Positions 44,067 through 52,618 are shown, counted from the first letter of the stretch. The stretch is DNA of 54,691 nt from Acidobacteriota bacterium (GCA_016195265.1 JACPZW010000087.1:1-54691), one strand, 5' to 3'. Numbers and translations are program-made. The notes: generated from the letters alone by a model not told the origin.

Positions 44067-44447
44067 ATGTACCGTTCGATGCGCGTGCCGAAGAAGGCTG
44101 ACACGACTCCTGCGCCGCGGCGCCGGACTCCCAAACCGAAGCGCGCTGCGCGCAGCCGGCGCGTCGTGCACCTGCTGTTGATCGTCGTGGCGCTGCTGGT
44201 GGCCGTTGACGCGCTGGTCGGCGACCGCGGGCTGCTGGCGATGCTGCGCGCGCGGCGTGAGGGCGATGAATTGTCCGCGACCATCGCGCGTCAGCGCGCG
44301 GAGAACGCGCGCCTGCGCGACGAAGCGCGCCGCCTGAACGACGACCCCGCGGCCATCGAAGAAGTCGCGCGCCGCGAGCTCGGGCTGATCAAACCCGGCG
44401 AACGCGTCTTCATCGTCAAGGACATCCCGCCACCTGCCAAACAATAG
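44067..44447 (+). CDS. ftsB: FtsB/DivIC-like septum-formation protein
   Basis: 126 aa from ATG 44067 (a second ATG lies at 44079). A basic N-terminal cytoplasmic tail (KKADTTPAPRRRTPKPKRAARSRR) is followed by one TM (about 33-50), a coiled coil (GDELSATIARQRAENARLRDEARRLNDDPAAIEEVARRELGLIKPGE) and the family ending ERVFIVKD. FtsB couples with FtsL and FtsQ in the divisome to activate septal wall synthesis. The EVARRELGLIKPGE motif is diagnostic. Confidence 0.87.
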   Translation: MYRSMRVPKKADTTPAPRRRTPKPKRAARSRRVVHLLLIVVALLVAVDALVGDRGLLAMLRARREGDELSATIARQRAENARLRDEARRLNDDPAAIEEVARRELGLIKPGERVFIVKDIPPPAKQ

Positions 44448-44456
44448 CCAATGGAC

Positions 44457-44513
44457 GTAGCGCGAGGCTTTCAGCCGAGCGTCCCGGCTCGCCTGAAAGG
44501 CTCGCCCTACGCA
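44457..44513. repeat. GTAG...CTAC hairpin of a different sequence family
   Basis: GTAGCGCGAGGCTTTCAGCC, a short spacer and GGCTCGCCTGAAAGGCTCGCCCTACG. It has the same GTAG/CTAC borders as the other hairpins but different stems; it lies between convergent genes and overlaps the last codons of the CheY-like gene. Confidence 0.75.
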
Positions 44514-44959
44514 GCAAGGTGCCCAGTCAGCAGCAACGACACGGCTTCCATGACGGCCTTCGGTGAGCAGGGCTTGTCGAGGAACGCCTCGCCGTCCCAC
44601 AGCAACTGCTTCTCCGCGAATAGCCGATCACTGTACCCGGTCAGGTACAGCACCTTCAGATCGGGGTCGTCGAGTCGCAGCCGGCGCGCGAGCTCGTCGC
44701 CGTTCATGTTCGGCATGCTCAAGTCCGTCATGACCAGATCGCAGCGCCTCATGTCCTTGAACCGTTCGAGCGCCTCGGCGCCGCTGCCGGCGATGACGAC
44801 CTCGTATCCGGCCACCTCCAATACGCGCGACACGTAGGAGCGGATCGACGTCTCGTCGTCGACGACGAGGACCGCCGGTGGGAGCGGTGGCGTTTTCGTA
44901 CTTGGATTGGTCACGTACTGCTCCATCTGCGTCCAGACCACCGGGATTTTCAAGCTCAT
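44507..44959 (-). CDS. CheY-like single-domain response regulator
   Basis: 150 aa from ATG 44959, preceded by GGAGGGT. A 28-residue N-terminal extension leads to the receiver: VLVVDDETSIRSYV, phospho-acceptor D79 in MTDLSMPNMNG, LYLTGYS and DKPCSP (the Lys site). No output domain is present. It probably passes phosphate or acts by protein contact within the kinase/NtrC-type system encoded upstream. A sigma-54-type promoter lies at 45133-45148. Confidence 0.9.
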   Translation of the reverse strand: MSLKIPVVWTQMEQYVTNPSTKTPPLPPAVLVVDDETSIRSYVSRVLEVAGYEVVIAGSGAEALERFKDMRRCDLVMTDLSMPNMNGDELARRLRLDDPDLKVLYLTGYSDRLFAEKQLLWDGEAFLDKPCSPKAVMEAVSLLLTGHLAA

Positions 44960-45132
44960 CGCACCCTCCACAACGCAGTCGCGTTATCGTTCGCCACGGC
45001 CGCCATCACGCCGTTGGCGGCGGCCAGCGCGATCGCGGGCGCGAGAAGAATCCCGAGGACCAGAATGAAAGCTGCGCGCCGTATGACGGGCTCCTTGGTG
45101 CCGCGCGCCCCGCGCGCGACACGAGTCAAGGA

Positions 45133-45148
45133 AGCGAGAAGAGTGCCG
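45133..45148 (-). promoter_or_regulatory. Sigma-54-type promoter for the CheY-like gene
   Basis: Minus strand CGGCAC-TCTTC-TCGCT against the consensus TGGCAC-N5-TTGCW: GG at -24 and GC at -12 are correctly spaced, with the full GGCAC element. About 174 bp of leader separate it from the ATG. Confidence 0.65.
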
Positions 45149-45197
45149 TGTCGTCAGGAGTCTGGAAGTGGTTCACGTGAGCGCGCTTAGAACGACT

Positions 45198-45220
45198 TGC
45201 ACACGGCGGCACGGTGTGCA
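45198..45220. promoter_or_regulatory. Inverted repeat TGCACAC-N9-GTGTGCA
   Basis: Perfect 7-bp arms 50-75 bp upstream of the sigma-54-type promoter, a usual distance for an enhancer-binding-protein site. It could instead be part of the terminator of the NtrC-type gene. Confidence 0.5.
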
Positions 45221-45257
45221 GGTGCGCCAGCCGCGCACAGGGGCCGGGCGCTGCCGT

Positions 45258-46655
45258 TCAGTGTTTGAGGTGCAGGCGTTCGATCCAGCGGTAGAGCGAC
45301 CGCCGGCTGATCCCGAGCCGCCTGGCGGCGGCGGCTTTGTTGCCCTTTGAGTCGTGAAGGACCCGCCGGATTTGTTCGTCCTGGGCCGTTGACAGGAGAC
45401 TGGGGTCCACTTGGTCCGCGTGGTCACCAAACGGCAGTCCGGGCGGTGGCGCGTCAAGCGTCCGTCCGCACGCGGCCATTGCCGTCGCCAGATCGCGCTC
45501 GGTAAGCATCCGGCCGTCGCTCAGGATGCAGGCGCGCTCGATGACGTTTCTGAGCTCGCGGACGTTGCCGGGCCAGGGCGCATGCTGGAGGATGCGCTCG
45601 GCCGCCGTCGTCACGCCGGTGATCGGCCGGCCGATCCGTGACGCGAATTCCCGGACGAATGCGGCCATAAGATAGGGAATGTCCTCGCGACGGTCGCGCA
45701 GCGGCGGCAGGTGAATCTCGATGATGCTCAGGCGGTAGTACAGGTCGCTCCGGAACCTGCCCGCGTCGGCGTCCGCTTTCAGGTCGCGGTTCGTCGCCGC
45801 AATGACGCTGACGTCGACCTTCCGGCTGTCGAGCGACCCGACGCGCTGCACTTCGCCGTTCTCGACGGCGCGCAGCAGCTTGGGCTGCAGCGCGAGCGGC
45901 AGCTCGCCGACTTCGTCCAGGAACAGCGTCCCGCCATCGGCGTGCTCGAAGACGCCCACCTTCGTGTCGCTGGCGCCCGTAAACGCGCCGCGCACGTGAC
46001 CGAATAACTCGCTTTCAAACAGCGTCTCGACCACGGCCGAGCAGTTCACCGTGAGGAACCGCCGCGCGGGCCGGCGGCCCTCCGCGTGCAGCGCTTTCGC
46101 GACGAGCTCCTTCCCCGTACCGGTCTCCCCCGTCACGAGCACCGTGCGCACGTGCGGCGCATAGCGTTGGATCGCGTCGAAGAGCTGCTGCATCTCGGCG
46201 CTGCGCCCGATCAGCCCGTGGAACTCGACGCGCTTCGCCACTCGGGCATCCGCCTGCAGCAATGCTTCGCGCCGATCGATGCCTTCGCGTACGCCGACGA
46301 GCAGCCGCCGAAGGCGATCGAAATCGAACGGCTTTTCGAGGTAGTCCAGCGCGCCCCCCTGCACAGCCTGCACCGCCGTGTCGACTGTCGCGTTGCCGGT
46401 CATCAAAATGACCTGGCAATCGGAATCGGCGGCGCGCATCGCATGCAGCACGTCAAGGCCGTTCAGCTCCGGCATCTGGAGATCGACGAGGGCGACGTCG
46501 GGCTCGAGCTCCTCGAGCGCGGCGATCGCCTCGCGGCCGTTGTCGCGGTAGTGCACGTCGAAACCGAGCGCCTGCGCGAATCGTTCGATGATGGGAAGGA
46601 CGGCCGGGTCGTCGTCGACGACCAGCAAACGCGCGCGTGATGCGGTGGCGCTCAT
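45258..46655 (-). CDS. NtrC-family sigma-54-dependent response regulator
   Basis: 465 aa enhancer-binding activator. Receiver (1-125) with phospho-acceptor D58 in LVDLQMPELNG and K108 in LEKPF; AAA+ domain with Walker A GETGTGKE (176-183), the sigma-54-contact loop GAFTGA (223-228), Walker B GGTLFLDEVGELP and the arginine-finger region; C-terminal Fis-type HTH (GNKAAAARRLGISRRSLYRWIER). All residues needed to open sigma-54 promoters are present. It is third in an operon after the hybrid kinase and a receiver-only regulator, and correctly spaced sigma-54 sites lie before the neighbouring transcription units. Confidence 0.95.
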   Translation of the reverse strand: MSATASRARLLVVDDDPAVLPIIERFAQALGFDVHYRDNGREAIAALEELEPDVALVDLQMPELNGLDVLHAMRAADSDCQVILMTGNATVDTAVQAVQGGALDYLEKPFDFDRLRRLLVGVREGIDRREALLQADARVAKRVEFHGLIGRSAEMQQLFDAIQRYAPHVRTVLVTGETGTGKELVAKALHAEGRRPARRFLTVNCSAVVETLFESELFGHVRGAFTGASDTKVGVFEHADGGTLFLDEVGELPLALQPKLLRAVENGEVQRVGSLDSRKVDVSVIAATNRDLKADADAGRFRSDLYYRLSIIEIHLPPLRDRREDIPYLMAAFVREFASRIGRPITGVTTAAERILQHAPWPGNVRELRNVIERACILSDGRMLTERDLATAMAACGRTLDAPPPGLPFGDHADQVDPSLLSTAQDEQIRRVLHDSKGNKAAAARRLGISRRSLYRWIERLHLKH

Positions 46656-46697
46656 GGCATCAGTCGAAGAGCGACTCGGCGCTCTCGATCGTCTTCG

Positions 46698-47114
46698 TCA
46701 CGACACGTCAGGACCGGCGCCAGGTTTCAGGAGCGTGGTCACGACGGCCAGCAGGTCCTCTTCCCACAGCGGCTTGAAGTACAACTTCACGCCCAGGCCC
46801 TCGAGGTCGCGTGCGACCGATTCGTCTATCAGATAGTCGCCCGTGATCATGGCTGCGGGCAGGCCGTCGAAGCGACTGGTCGCGCGCAGTTGCTGCAGGA
46901 ACTCCAAACCATCTTCGCCAGGGAGGTGCAGGTCGACGACGAGGGCCGCGGGCATTTCCCGTTCCAGGATGGCGAACGCGTGCTCGACGTCCACCGCCAC
47001 GCGCACCGCGTAATGATGCGTGTGCAGCATGTGCCGGAACAGGCCGGCCGCCTCAACGTCGTCCTCGACGATGAGGATCGACGGCGCTGGCGCAGCGCGG
47101 GGCTCGGGAGTCAT
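46698..47114 (-). CDS. Response regulator, receiver domain only
   Basis: 138 aa. ILIVEDDVEAAGLF, phospho-acceptor D61 in LVVDLHLPGEDGL, and MITGDY; the switch-Lys position reads LYFKPLW. No output domain. ATG overlaps the hybrid kinase stop by four bases (ATGA) and the NtrC-type gene follows after 42 bp, so it is an intermediate of the same phosphorelay. Confidence 0.9.
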   Translation of the reverse strand: MTPEPRAAPAPSILIVEDDVEAAGLFRHMLHTHHYAVRVAVDVEHAFAILEREMPAALVVDLHLPGEDGLEFLQQLRATSRFDGLPAAMITGDYLIDESVARDLEGLGVKLYFKPLWEEDLLAVVTTLLKPGAGPDVS

Positions 47115-49060
47115 CGCGACGGCGCCCCCGCGTCGGCGTGAACGTCAAGGATCTCCCGGACTTTGAGCGCGAGACGATCCGGCGTGAATGGCTTTTGAAG
47201 AAACCCGGCGCGGGTGCCAAGCGTGCCGAGGCGAATGGCGAGATGGCTGGTGAATCCCGACACGTACAGCACCTTCAATCCGGGACGACGGCGCAGCAGC
47301 CGCTGCGCCAGATCGGGACCGTTGAGGCCCGGCATGATCACGTCGCTGAGGAGCAGATCGATCTGGCCCGCATGGGCAGCCTCGGTCACGACGGCGTCGG
47401 CCCCATCGCGCGCCGTCAAAACCGTGTAGCCGAGATCGCCGAGCACCCTGGCCATGAGATCGCGCACCGCCGTCTGATCTTCGGCCACGAGCACGGTTTC
47501 CGTACCACGGAGCTCAGCCTGCGGTCTCGTCCTCTCGGGCGCGGGCCGCACCGCTTCGTACACGCGGGGGAAGTAACTGGTGACGGTGGTGCCGACGCCC
47601 ACGGTGCTCGAGATCGACACGTACCCGCCGCTCTGCTTGACGATGCCGTACACAGTGGACAGGCCCAGGCCCGTCCCCTTCCCCAGTGGTTTCGTCGTGA
47701 AAAACGGTTCGAAGACGCGCTCGAGCAGTTCAGCCGGGATGCCCTGGCCGGTATCCGCGACGGCGAGCGCTACGTACTCGCCAACCGCCGCGCCCGGAAG
47801 GCGGCGGACGAACTCCTCATCGATCTCGACGTTAGCCGTCCGAATCGTGAGGCGCCCGCCCTTCGGCAGCGCGTCGCGCGCGTTCACGGCAAGGTTCATC
47901 AATAACTGCTCGACCAGACCGGGATCGGCTTTGACCGGCGCCAGCGACGGCGCCGGCTCGACACTCAGGTGCACGTCTTCGCCGATGACCCGCTGGAGCA
48001 TTCTCTCCACATGGACGACGACCAGGTTCAAGTCGAGGATCTGCGGCGCCATCACCTGCTTGCGGCTGAACGCGAGCAACTGGCGGGTGAGGCGACCGGC
48101 CCGTTCGCCGGCGTCCTTAACCTCCTTCAGATCCGCGATCAGGCCGGGATCGTCGACACGACCGAGCAGCAACTCGGTGAATCCGAGAATCGCCGTGAGC
48201 ACGTTGTTGAAGTCGTGGGCGATCCCGCCGGCCAGCCGGCCGATCGCCTCCATCTTCTGGCCCTGGTGAAACTGTTCTTCCAACAGTTTGCGTTCCGTCA
48301 CGTCGCGTGCGCTCAGGACAGCGCCGATTGGCGTCTGCGCGTCGTCGTGCATCAGGCTCCCGACCGCCTCGAGCCATAAATAGCGGCCGTCCGCGTGCTG
48401 GCAGCGAAACTCGAATCGGGTCGCGTCGGCGGCGGCTCGCTGCACGGCCTTGGCGAGCTCGGCCTTGACCCGCGCTAGATCGGCGGGGTGCACCAAGTCG
48501 AACGCCGACGTGCCGAGCAGCGCCGCGGGCGCATAGCCCAGCACGCGCTCATGCGCCGGGCTCGCGTACAGGTACGTGCCGTCAAGCCGCACCTGGCTCA
48601 CCATGTCCGACACGCTGTCGGCGATCAGCCGCAGGCGCTCTTCGTTCTGCCGCAGCGCATCCACCATCCGTCGCAACAGCGTGACGTCGCGCTGGACCGC
48701 GATGAATCCGACGATCTGTTGCGCGCCGTCTCGAATGGGATTGACGGTCGCTTCAACGTCAATCAGCGCGCCGGCCTTCGTGCGGTTTTCAAACTCGCTG
48801 CGCATCACCTGGCCGTCGAGGATTTGACGCCAAAACCTTTCATAGAATTCTTCGGACCGCGAGCCGCTTTTGAGCACGCGCGGCGTGGCCTTCCCGACGA
48901 CTTCATCGGCGGTGTACCCGTAGGTGCGTTCGAATTGGGGATTCACGAAGGTGATGGTCCCTTCGCGATCGGTCATGAAGATGACTTCGCCTGACGCATC
49001 AACCGCCTGGCGCAGACGGGCGAGGTCGCTGGCGTGCACGGGCTCACGACTACCGGTCAA
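47111..49060 (-). CDS. Hybrid histidine kinase, PAS-PAS-HisKA-HATPase-REC
   Basis: 649 aa with no membrane helix, so a cytoplasmic sensor. PAS1 about 15-130 (FMTDREGTITFVNPQFERTYGY), PAS2 about 140-260 (ASPAHERVLGYAPAALLG), HisKA with H282 in GGIAHDFNNVLTAI, HATPase with LLMNLAVNARDALP, DTGQGIP and GKGTGLGLS, and a C-terminal receiver with D573 in LLSDVIMPGLNG. The NtrB-like HDFNN kinase type fits a partner for the NtrC-type regulator two genes downstream. No cofactor-binding His or Cys in the PAS domains identifies the signal. A weak sigma-54-type site lies about 100 bp upstream. Confidence 0.94.
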   Translation of the reverse strand: MTGSREPVHASDLARLRQAVDASGEVIFMTDREGTITFVNPQFERTYGYTADEVVGKATPRVLKSGSRSEEFYERFWRQILDGQVMRSEFENRTKAGALIDVEATVNPIRDGAQQIVGFIAVQRDVTLLRRMVDALRQNEERLRLIADSVSDMVSQVRLDGTYLYASPAHERVLGYAPAALLGTSAFDLVHPADLARVKAELAKAVQRAAADATRFEFRCQHADGRYLWLEAVGSLMHDDAQTPIGAVLSARDVTERKLLEEQFHQGQKMEAIGRLAGGIAHDFNNVLTAILGFTELLLGRVDDPGLIADLKEVKDAGERAGRLTRQLLAFSRKQVMAPQILDLNLVVVHVERMLQRVIGEDVHLSVEPAPSLAPVKADPGLVEQLLMNLAVNARDALPKGGRLTIRTANVEIDEEFVRRLPGAAVGEYVALAVADTGQGIPAELLERVFEPFFTTKPLGKGTGLGLSTVYGIVKQSGGYVSISSTVGVGTTVTSYFPRVYEAVRPAPERTRPQAELRGTETVLVAEDQTAVRDLMARVLGDLGYTVLTARDGADAVVTEAAHAGQIDLLLSDVIMPGLNGPDLAQRLLRRRPGLKVLYVSGFTSHLAIRLGTLGTRAGFLQKPFTPDRLALKVREILDVHADAGAPSR

Positions 49061-49159
49061 GAATCGACCCTTCCTTCCCTAATGTGGACTTTGCCTGGGG
49101 AGACAGTGTCCTTCGTCGGTAGTTCGTCTTAAGGATACCGTAGATGTCCGGCTTGTCCC

Positions 49160-49175
49160 AGCAAGTCTCCTCCCG
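49160..49175 (-). promoter_or_regulatory. Weak sigma-54-type promoter for the kinase operon
   Basis: Minus strand CGGGAG-GAGAC-TTGCT: GG and GC are correctly spaced and TTGCT is perfect, but the -24 element matches only partly. It overlaps the promoter of the divergent cold-shock gene by two bases. If real, the operon is autoregulated. Confidence 0.45.
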
Positions 49176-49189
49176 GCACCGGCATTGCT
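49174..49189 (+). promoter_or_regulatory. Sigma-54-type promoter for the cold-shock-type gene
   Basis: CGGCAC-CGGCA-TTGCT matches TGGCAC-N5-TTGCW at every conserved base except the first, with correct spacing. The ATG is 43 bp beyond the -12 element, an ordinary leader length. It is the best sigma-54 site in the window. Confidence 0.8.
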
Positions 49190-49231
49190 TGAATCTCCGT
49201 CAACGGCGTAAACGCGCGTGGATTCCGGACC

Positions 49232-49432
49232 ATGACTGGCGCGATCACGACCATCAATGTCGGGCGCGGCTTTGGATTCATCCGTGGCGACGACGAGGTG
49301 GACTACTTCTTCCACCGCGCCGAGCTTCGTGAGGGACTGCAGTTCGAGGAGTTGAAGCAGGGACAATTCGTCCGCTTCGACACGCACGCGACGAAGCGAG
49401 GCCCGCGCGCAACCGAGGTCACCGGGGCGTAG
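49232..49432 (+). CDS. Cold-shock-domain protein
   Basis: 66 aa single OB-fold nucleic-acid-binding protein. RNP1 is GRGFGFIRGDD (normally KGFGFI) and RNP2 is DYFFHRAEL (normally VFVHFS); VRFDTHATKRGPRATEVTGA is the typical end. It may act as an RNA chaperone. The 3' end overlaps the convergent hydrolase gene by 14 bp. The sigma-54-type promoter is unusual for this family, whose members are mostly expressed from sigma-70 promoters with long leaders. Confidence 0.9.
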   Translation: MTGAITTINVGRGFGFIRGDDEVDYFFHRAELREGLQFEELKQGQFVRFDTHATKRGPRATEVTGA

Positions 49433-50150
49433 GCGCAGCGCGTCGCGGTCCGGCGTTCGCGGACGGTGCCGGGGTGGCGCGCAGATGGCGTTCGAACCAG
49501 GCGCTCGCCAGCGCGGCGACGCGGTCCAGAGTGCCCGGCTCCTCGAAGAGATGCGTCGCGCCGGGAACGATGTCGAGCACGACTTCGCACGACATGCGCG
49601 CCATCGCGTCTCGATTCATCCCGATGACCGCGGTATCCCGTCCGCCCACGATGAGCAGCGTCGGCGCGACGACGTCCGCCAGCGCCGGTCCGGCGAGATC
49701 CGGACGCCCGCCGCGGGACACGACGGCGGCGACCGCGTGCGGGCGCGCGGCTGCCGCCGCCAGCGCGGCGCCGCCGCCCGTGCTTGCGCCGAACAGACCG
49801 ATGCGCAGCTCCGACGTCTCCGGCCACCAGCGCAGCCAGTCGATGATCGCGACCAGCCGGTTCGCGAGTAAATCGATGTCGAACCGCAGGTGCGCGGTCT
49901 GGCTCTCGCTCGCTTCTTCGTCCGGCGTCAGGAGATCGATGAGCAGCGTCGCAAACCCGCGCTGCTCCAGCACGCGGGCGACGTGCTGATTGCGCGCGCT
50001 GAACCGGCTGCTGCCGCTGCCGTGCGCGAACGCCACGACCCCGGACGGATTCGGAGGTGACGTCAAGTCGCCGAGCAGCGACACCCTGCCGGCGGCGATG
50101 CGCACGGACGTCAGCGCGCGCACGCCTTGGACGGGAGCATGGTCGGTCAT
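49419..50150 (-). CDS. Alpha/beta hydrolase, dienelactone-hydrolase-like
   Basis: 243 aa from ATG 50150 (MTDHAPVQ), two bases after the upstream gene's stop. Nucleophile S123 lies in FGASTGGGAAL; the acid and base are probably Asp in VGGRDTAV and His in GATHLFEEPG. VVAFAHGSGSSRFSARNQHVAR is the oxyanion-hole strand. Relatives commonly occur next to phosphoribosyltransferase genes in stress loci, as here. Last gene of the GroEL-paralogue operon. Confidence 0.88.
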   Translation of the reverse strand: MTDHAPVQGVRALTSVRIAAGRVSLLGDLTSPPNPSGVVAFAHGSGSSRFSARNQHVARVLEQRGFATLLIDLLTPDEEASESQTAHLRFDIDLLANRLVAIIDWLRWWPETSELRIGLFGASTGGGAALAAAAARPHAVAAVVSRGGRPDLAGPALADVVAPTLLIVGGRDTAVIGMNRDAMARMSCEVVLDIVPGATHLFEEPGTLDRVAALASAWFERHLRATPAPSANAGPRRAAPTPR

Positions 50151-50152
50151 AT

Positions 50153-52153
50153 TCACAGTCCCGACGGATAGGTTTCCGCCACTTCGCCGGCCTCCCACTG
50201 CACGGTGCGCTCGAGCGGCTCGACGGCGCGCGTCTCGTCGAAGTGCAGCACGTAGTCAAACTGCTCGGCGAGCCGCGCGTGGAAGTAATGGCTGCGCCGC
50301 TCGGTCTGCGGCGCGTAGATGACGCCGATCGCCCGCTCGAGCAGCGGACCCGCGAGGGCCGACGCGAGTTCGAGATCGGTGCGGAGCGGCAGCAGGAAGC
50401 GCGGCACGCCGGCGTCGTGGAACAGCCGCTCGTAGCTGCCGGCCGGCGCCGGCCTGACGTGCCGCCGGTGCGCGGGGCCGTCCCATTCGGTCGCCGCCGT
50501 CACCGTCCCGGTGTACGTCGTGAACCCGATGTTGACGGCGCCCGCGCCGAAACGCCCGCGGACGAGTTGCCCGACGTTCAGTTCTCCACCCTGCCCCATC
50601 TCCGTCGCGCGCGCGTCGCCCAGGTGCGAGTTGTGCGCCCACACGACGACGCGCGCCGGATGGCGCGGCGACGACGCCTCGAGAAAGTCCACAAGGGCGT
50701 GCAGCGTCTCCGCCATGTGCGAATCGCGCAGGTTCCACGACTCCGCGCGCCCCTGAAACATCGTCCGGTAGTACGCCTCGGCGTTTCTGACCAGACGCGC
50801 GTTCTGCTCGGCGAAGAAGTAGTCGTCGCGGGCCACGCGGCCGTCGCGGCTGGCGTACTCAGCGCGCAGGCGGTGCAGCTCGAGCAGCTGCGAGACGACT
50901 TCGCGTTCGCACGTGGCCGTCAAGCCTACGCTGGTCGCGTAGCCGTACTCCTGCATCTCGTGGCCGAAGCGATCGAAGCAGGCGTAGCGGGCGCGCGCGC
51001 GGCGCGCCGCCTCGCGATCGACCTTGTCGAGGTACGCGACGACCGCTTCCATCGACGCGCGCAGGCTGTACAGGTCGAGCCCGTAGAAACCGGCGCGCGC
51101 ATCCACCGGCTTCGCCTCGTTGTGGGCGCGCAGCCAGCCGACGAAGTCGAGCACGTCGGCGTTGCGCCACATCCACGCCGGGAAGCGCTGGAAACCGCCG
51201 AGCGCGTCGACGCTCTCCTCGTCGGCGCTCGCGCCGCGTACGTAGCGGTTCACGCGGTACGCGTCGGGCCAGTCCGCTTCGACCGCGACGGCCGTGAATC
51301 CTTTTTCCCGGATGAGCCGCTCGGTGATGAACGCCCGCTCCCGGTAGAACTCGTGGGTGCCGTGCGACGCTTCGCCAATCAGGACGACCCGCGCGTCGCC
51401 GATCCCTTCGAGCAGCGCGTCGTAATCCCTCGTGCCGCCGGCGAGGGGGATCGCCCGGCGCCGAATCATCGCGGCGGCGTCAGACGGCCCCGCGACCGGC
51501 GCTTTTTTTGGCGACACGCCCTGCGCGGCCGCGAGCAGACGCCGCACCTCGTCGTCGCTCGTCTGATCGAACGCCTCGTACCAGAGCCCGACCGCCTGGA
51601 ACGGCTCAGGCATGGACAGACACTCCACCTTGTCGGCCAGACGGCCGAGCCGCTCGCACGTATCGCGCGCACCGACGGGCACGGCGACGACGATCGACGC
51701 GGGCGCGTGCTGGCGCAGTGCGAGGATCGCGGCCTGCATCGTGGACCCGGTCGCCAGCCCGTCGTCCACGAGGATGACGTGGCGATCGCGCACGTTCGGC
51801 GCCTGGCGGCCGCCGCGGTACTCCTTGTCGCGCCGCTCGAGCTCGAGCCGCTCGCGGACGGCCACCTGCTGCACGAGCGCACGCGGGATGCCCAGGTCGC
51901 GGATCAGGTCCTCGCTCAGGACCTCGATGCCGCCGGCGGCGATGGCGCCCATCGCGAGTTCCGTGTGTCCCGGCACGCCCAGCTTGCGGACGAGAAACAC
52001 GTCGAGCGGCAGCGCGAGGCTGGCCGCGATCTCGAACGCCACCGGCACGCCGCCGCGCGGCAGCGCGAGCACGATCGCGTCCGAGCGCCGCGCGAAGCGC
52101 TCAAGCCGTGCCGCCAGCTGGCGGCCGGCGTCCGTCCGATTCTTGAAACGCAC
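50153..52153 (-). CDS. Phosphoribosyltransferase-erythromycin esterase-like fusion
   Basis: 666 aa from GTG 52153, which has GAGGAGG eight bases upstream; an in-frame ATG at 52204 lacks such a site. N-terminal type I PRTase (about 1-215) has the PRPP motif VILVDDGLATGST (126-138). The C-terminal part (about 245-660) is EreA/ChaN-like: LIGEASHGTHEFYRERA, AVEADWPDAYRVNRYVRG, VVWAHNSHLGDARATEMG, with His/Glu candidates for hydrolysis. The same two-domain arrangement and size occur in Mycobacterium tuberculosis Rv2030c, a DosR-regulon gene. Substrates of both halves are unknown; macrolide resistance should not be assumed. Confidence 0.9.
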   Translation of the reverse strand: MRFKNRTDAGRQLAARLERFARRSDAIVLALPRGGVPVAFEIAASLALPLDVFLVRKLGVPGHTELAMGAIAAGGIEVLSEDLIRDLGIPRALVQQVAVRERLELERRDKEYRGGRQAPNVRDRHVILVDDGLATGSTMQAAILALRQHAPASIVVAVPVGARDTCERLGRLADKVECLSMPEPFQAVGLWYEAFDQTSDDEVRRLLAAAQGVSPKKAPVAGPSDAAAMIRRRAIPLAGGTRDYDALLEGIGDARVVLIGEASHGTHEFYRERAFITERLIREKGFTAVAVEADWPDAYRVNRYVRGASADEESVDALGGFQRFPAWMWRNADVLDFVGWLRAHNEAKPVDARAGFYGLDLYSLRASMEAVVAYLDKVDREAARRARARYACFDRFGHEMQEYGYATSVGLTATCEREVVSQLLELHRLRAEYASRDGRVARDDYFFAEQNARLVRNAEAYYRTMFQGRAESWNLRDSHMAETLHALVDFLEASSPRHPARVVVWAHNSHLGDARATEMGQGGELNVGQLVRGRFGAGAVNIGFTTYTGTVTAATEWDGPAHRRHVRPAPAGSYERLFHDAGVPRFLLPLRTDLELASALAGPLLERAIGVIYAPQTERRSHYFHARLAEQFDYVLHFDETRAVEPLERTVQWEAGEVAETYPSGL

Positions 52154-52614
52154 GGAAGGCCTCCTCGATCGGACAGCCGGGTCTGCGCGCAGATGCTCTT
52201 CCACGCGGCGACGATGTCCTCGCTTGTCGGCGCGCCGCGCCGGTCAGACGCACGGAGAATGTCCTCGATCGACAGGACGCCCTGCTGGCGTCCGGCCTTG
52301 TCGAGCACGGGCAGCCGCCGCACCTGGTGCTTCGCCATCGTCGCGAGCGCCGCCTTCACCGGCTCGTCCACGAAGCAGGAATACACCGGATGTGACATCG
52401 TGTCGCTGACCGCGATGTGCGTCACCGCGCGTTGTGTCACGTGCGCCGCCTTGCAGATGTCGCGGTCCGTCACGACGCCGACCAGCGTGCCGTCCATGCC
52501 CACCACGGGCACGAATCCGCAATCGCGCTCCACCATAATCCTGATCGCCGCCGACAGGGGATCTTCCGGCGCGCAGGCGCCGAACTCCCTGGTTATGATG
52601 TCGTTCACGGTCAT
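51916..52614 (-). CDS. CBS-domain-pair protein with a long overlapping 3' frame
   Basis: 232 aa as read. CBS1 (about 8-60: ACAPEDPLSAAIRIMVERDCGFVPVV, GVVTDRDI) and CBS2 (about 72-125: MSHPVYSCFVDEPVKAALATMAKHQVRRLPVLD, GVLSIEDIL) bind adenine nucleotides in this family. After about residue 145 the frame continues for some 80 residues of Arg/Ser/Ala-rich sequence that is the out-of-frame shadow of the PRTase gene. The natural stop has probably been lost; the functional protein is about 145-150 aa, the size of Hrp1 (Rv2626c), another DosR-regulon CBS protein. Confidence 0.85.
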   Translation of the reverse strand: MTVNDIITREFGACAPEDPLSAAIRIMVERDCGFVPVVGMDGTLVGVVTDRDICKAAHVTQRAVTHIAVSDTMSHPVYSCFVDEPVKAALATMAKHQVRRLPVLDKAGRQQGVLSIEDILRASDRRGAPTSEDIVAAWKSICAQTRLSDRGGLPCVSRIGRTPAASWRHGLSASRGARTRSCSRCRAAACRWRSRSRPASRCRSTCFSSASWACRDTRNSRWAPSPPAASRS

Positions 52615-52618
52615 ACCC

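Larger units (their letters stand above)
44960..45257. other. Intergenic region of the CheY-like gene
   Basis: It contains a sigma-54-type promoter and an inverted repeat (listed separately). A minus-strand frame (45129-44956, TTG start) would give a 57-aa protein with one hydrophobic helix (FILVLGILLAPAIALAAANGV) whose stop overlaps the next ATG. However, its only start would be upstream of the transcription start predicted by the promoter, and no ribosome binding site is seen, so I do not call it as a gene. Confidence 0.5.

Noticed and set aside
44956..45129. 57-aa membrane peptide with stop overlapping the CheY-like start
   Set aside because: Only a TTG start without ribosome binding site, which lies upstream of the transcription start predicted from the sigma-54-type promoter.
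50153..52204. Assigning macrolide resistance to the erythromycin-esterase-like protein
   Set aside because: The EreA-like fold is widespread in fusions with phosphoribosyltransferases in stress loci; no resistance context is seen.
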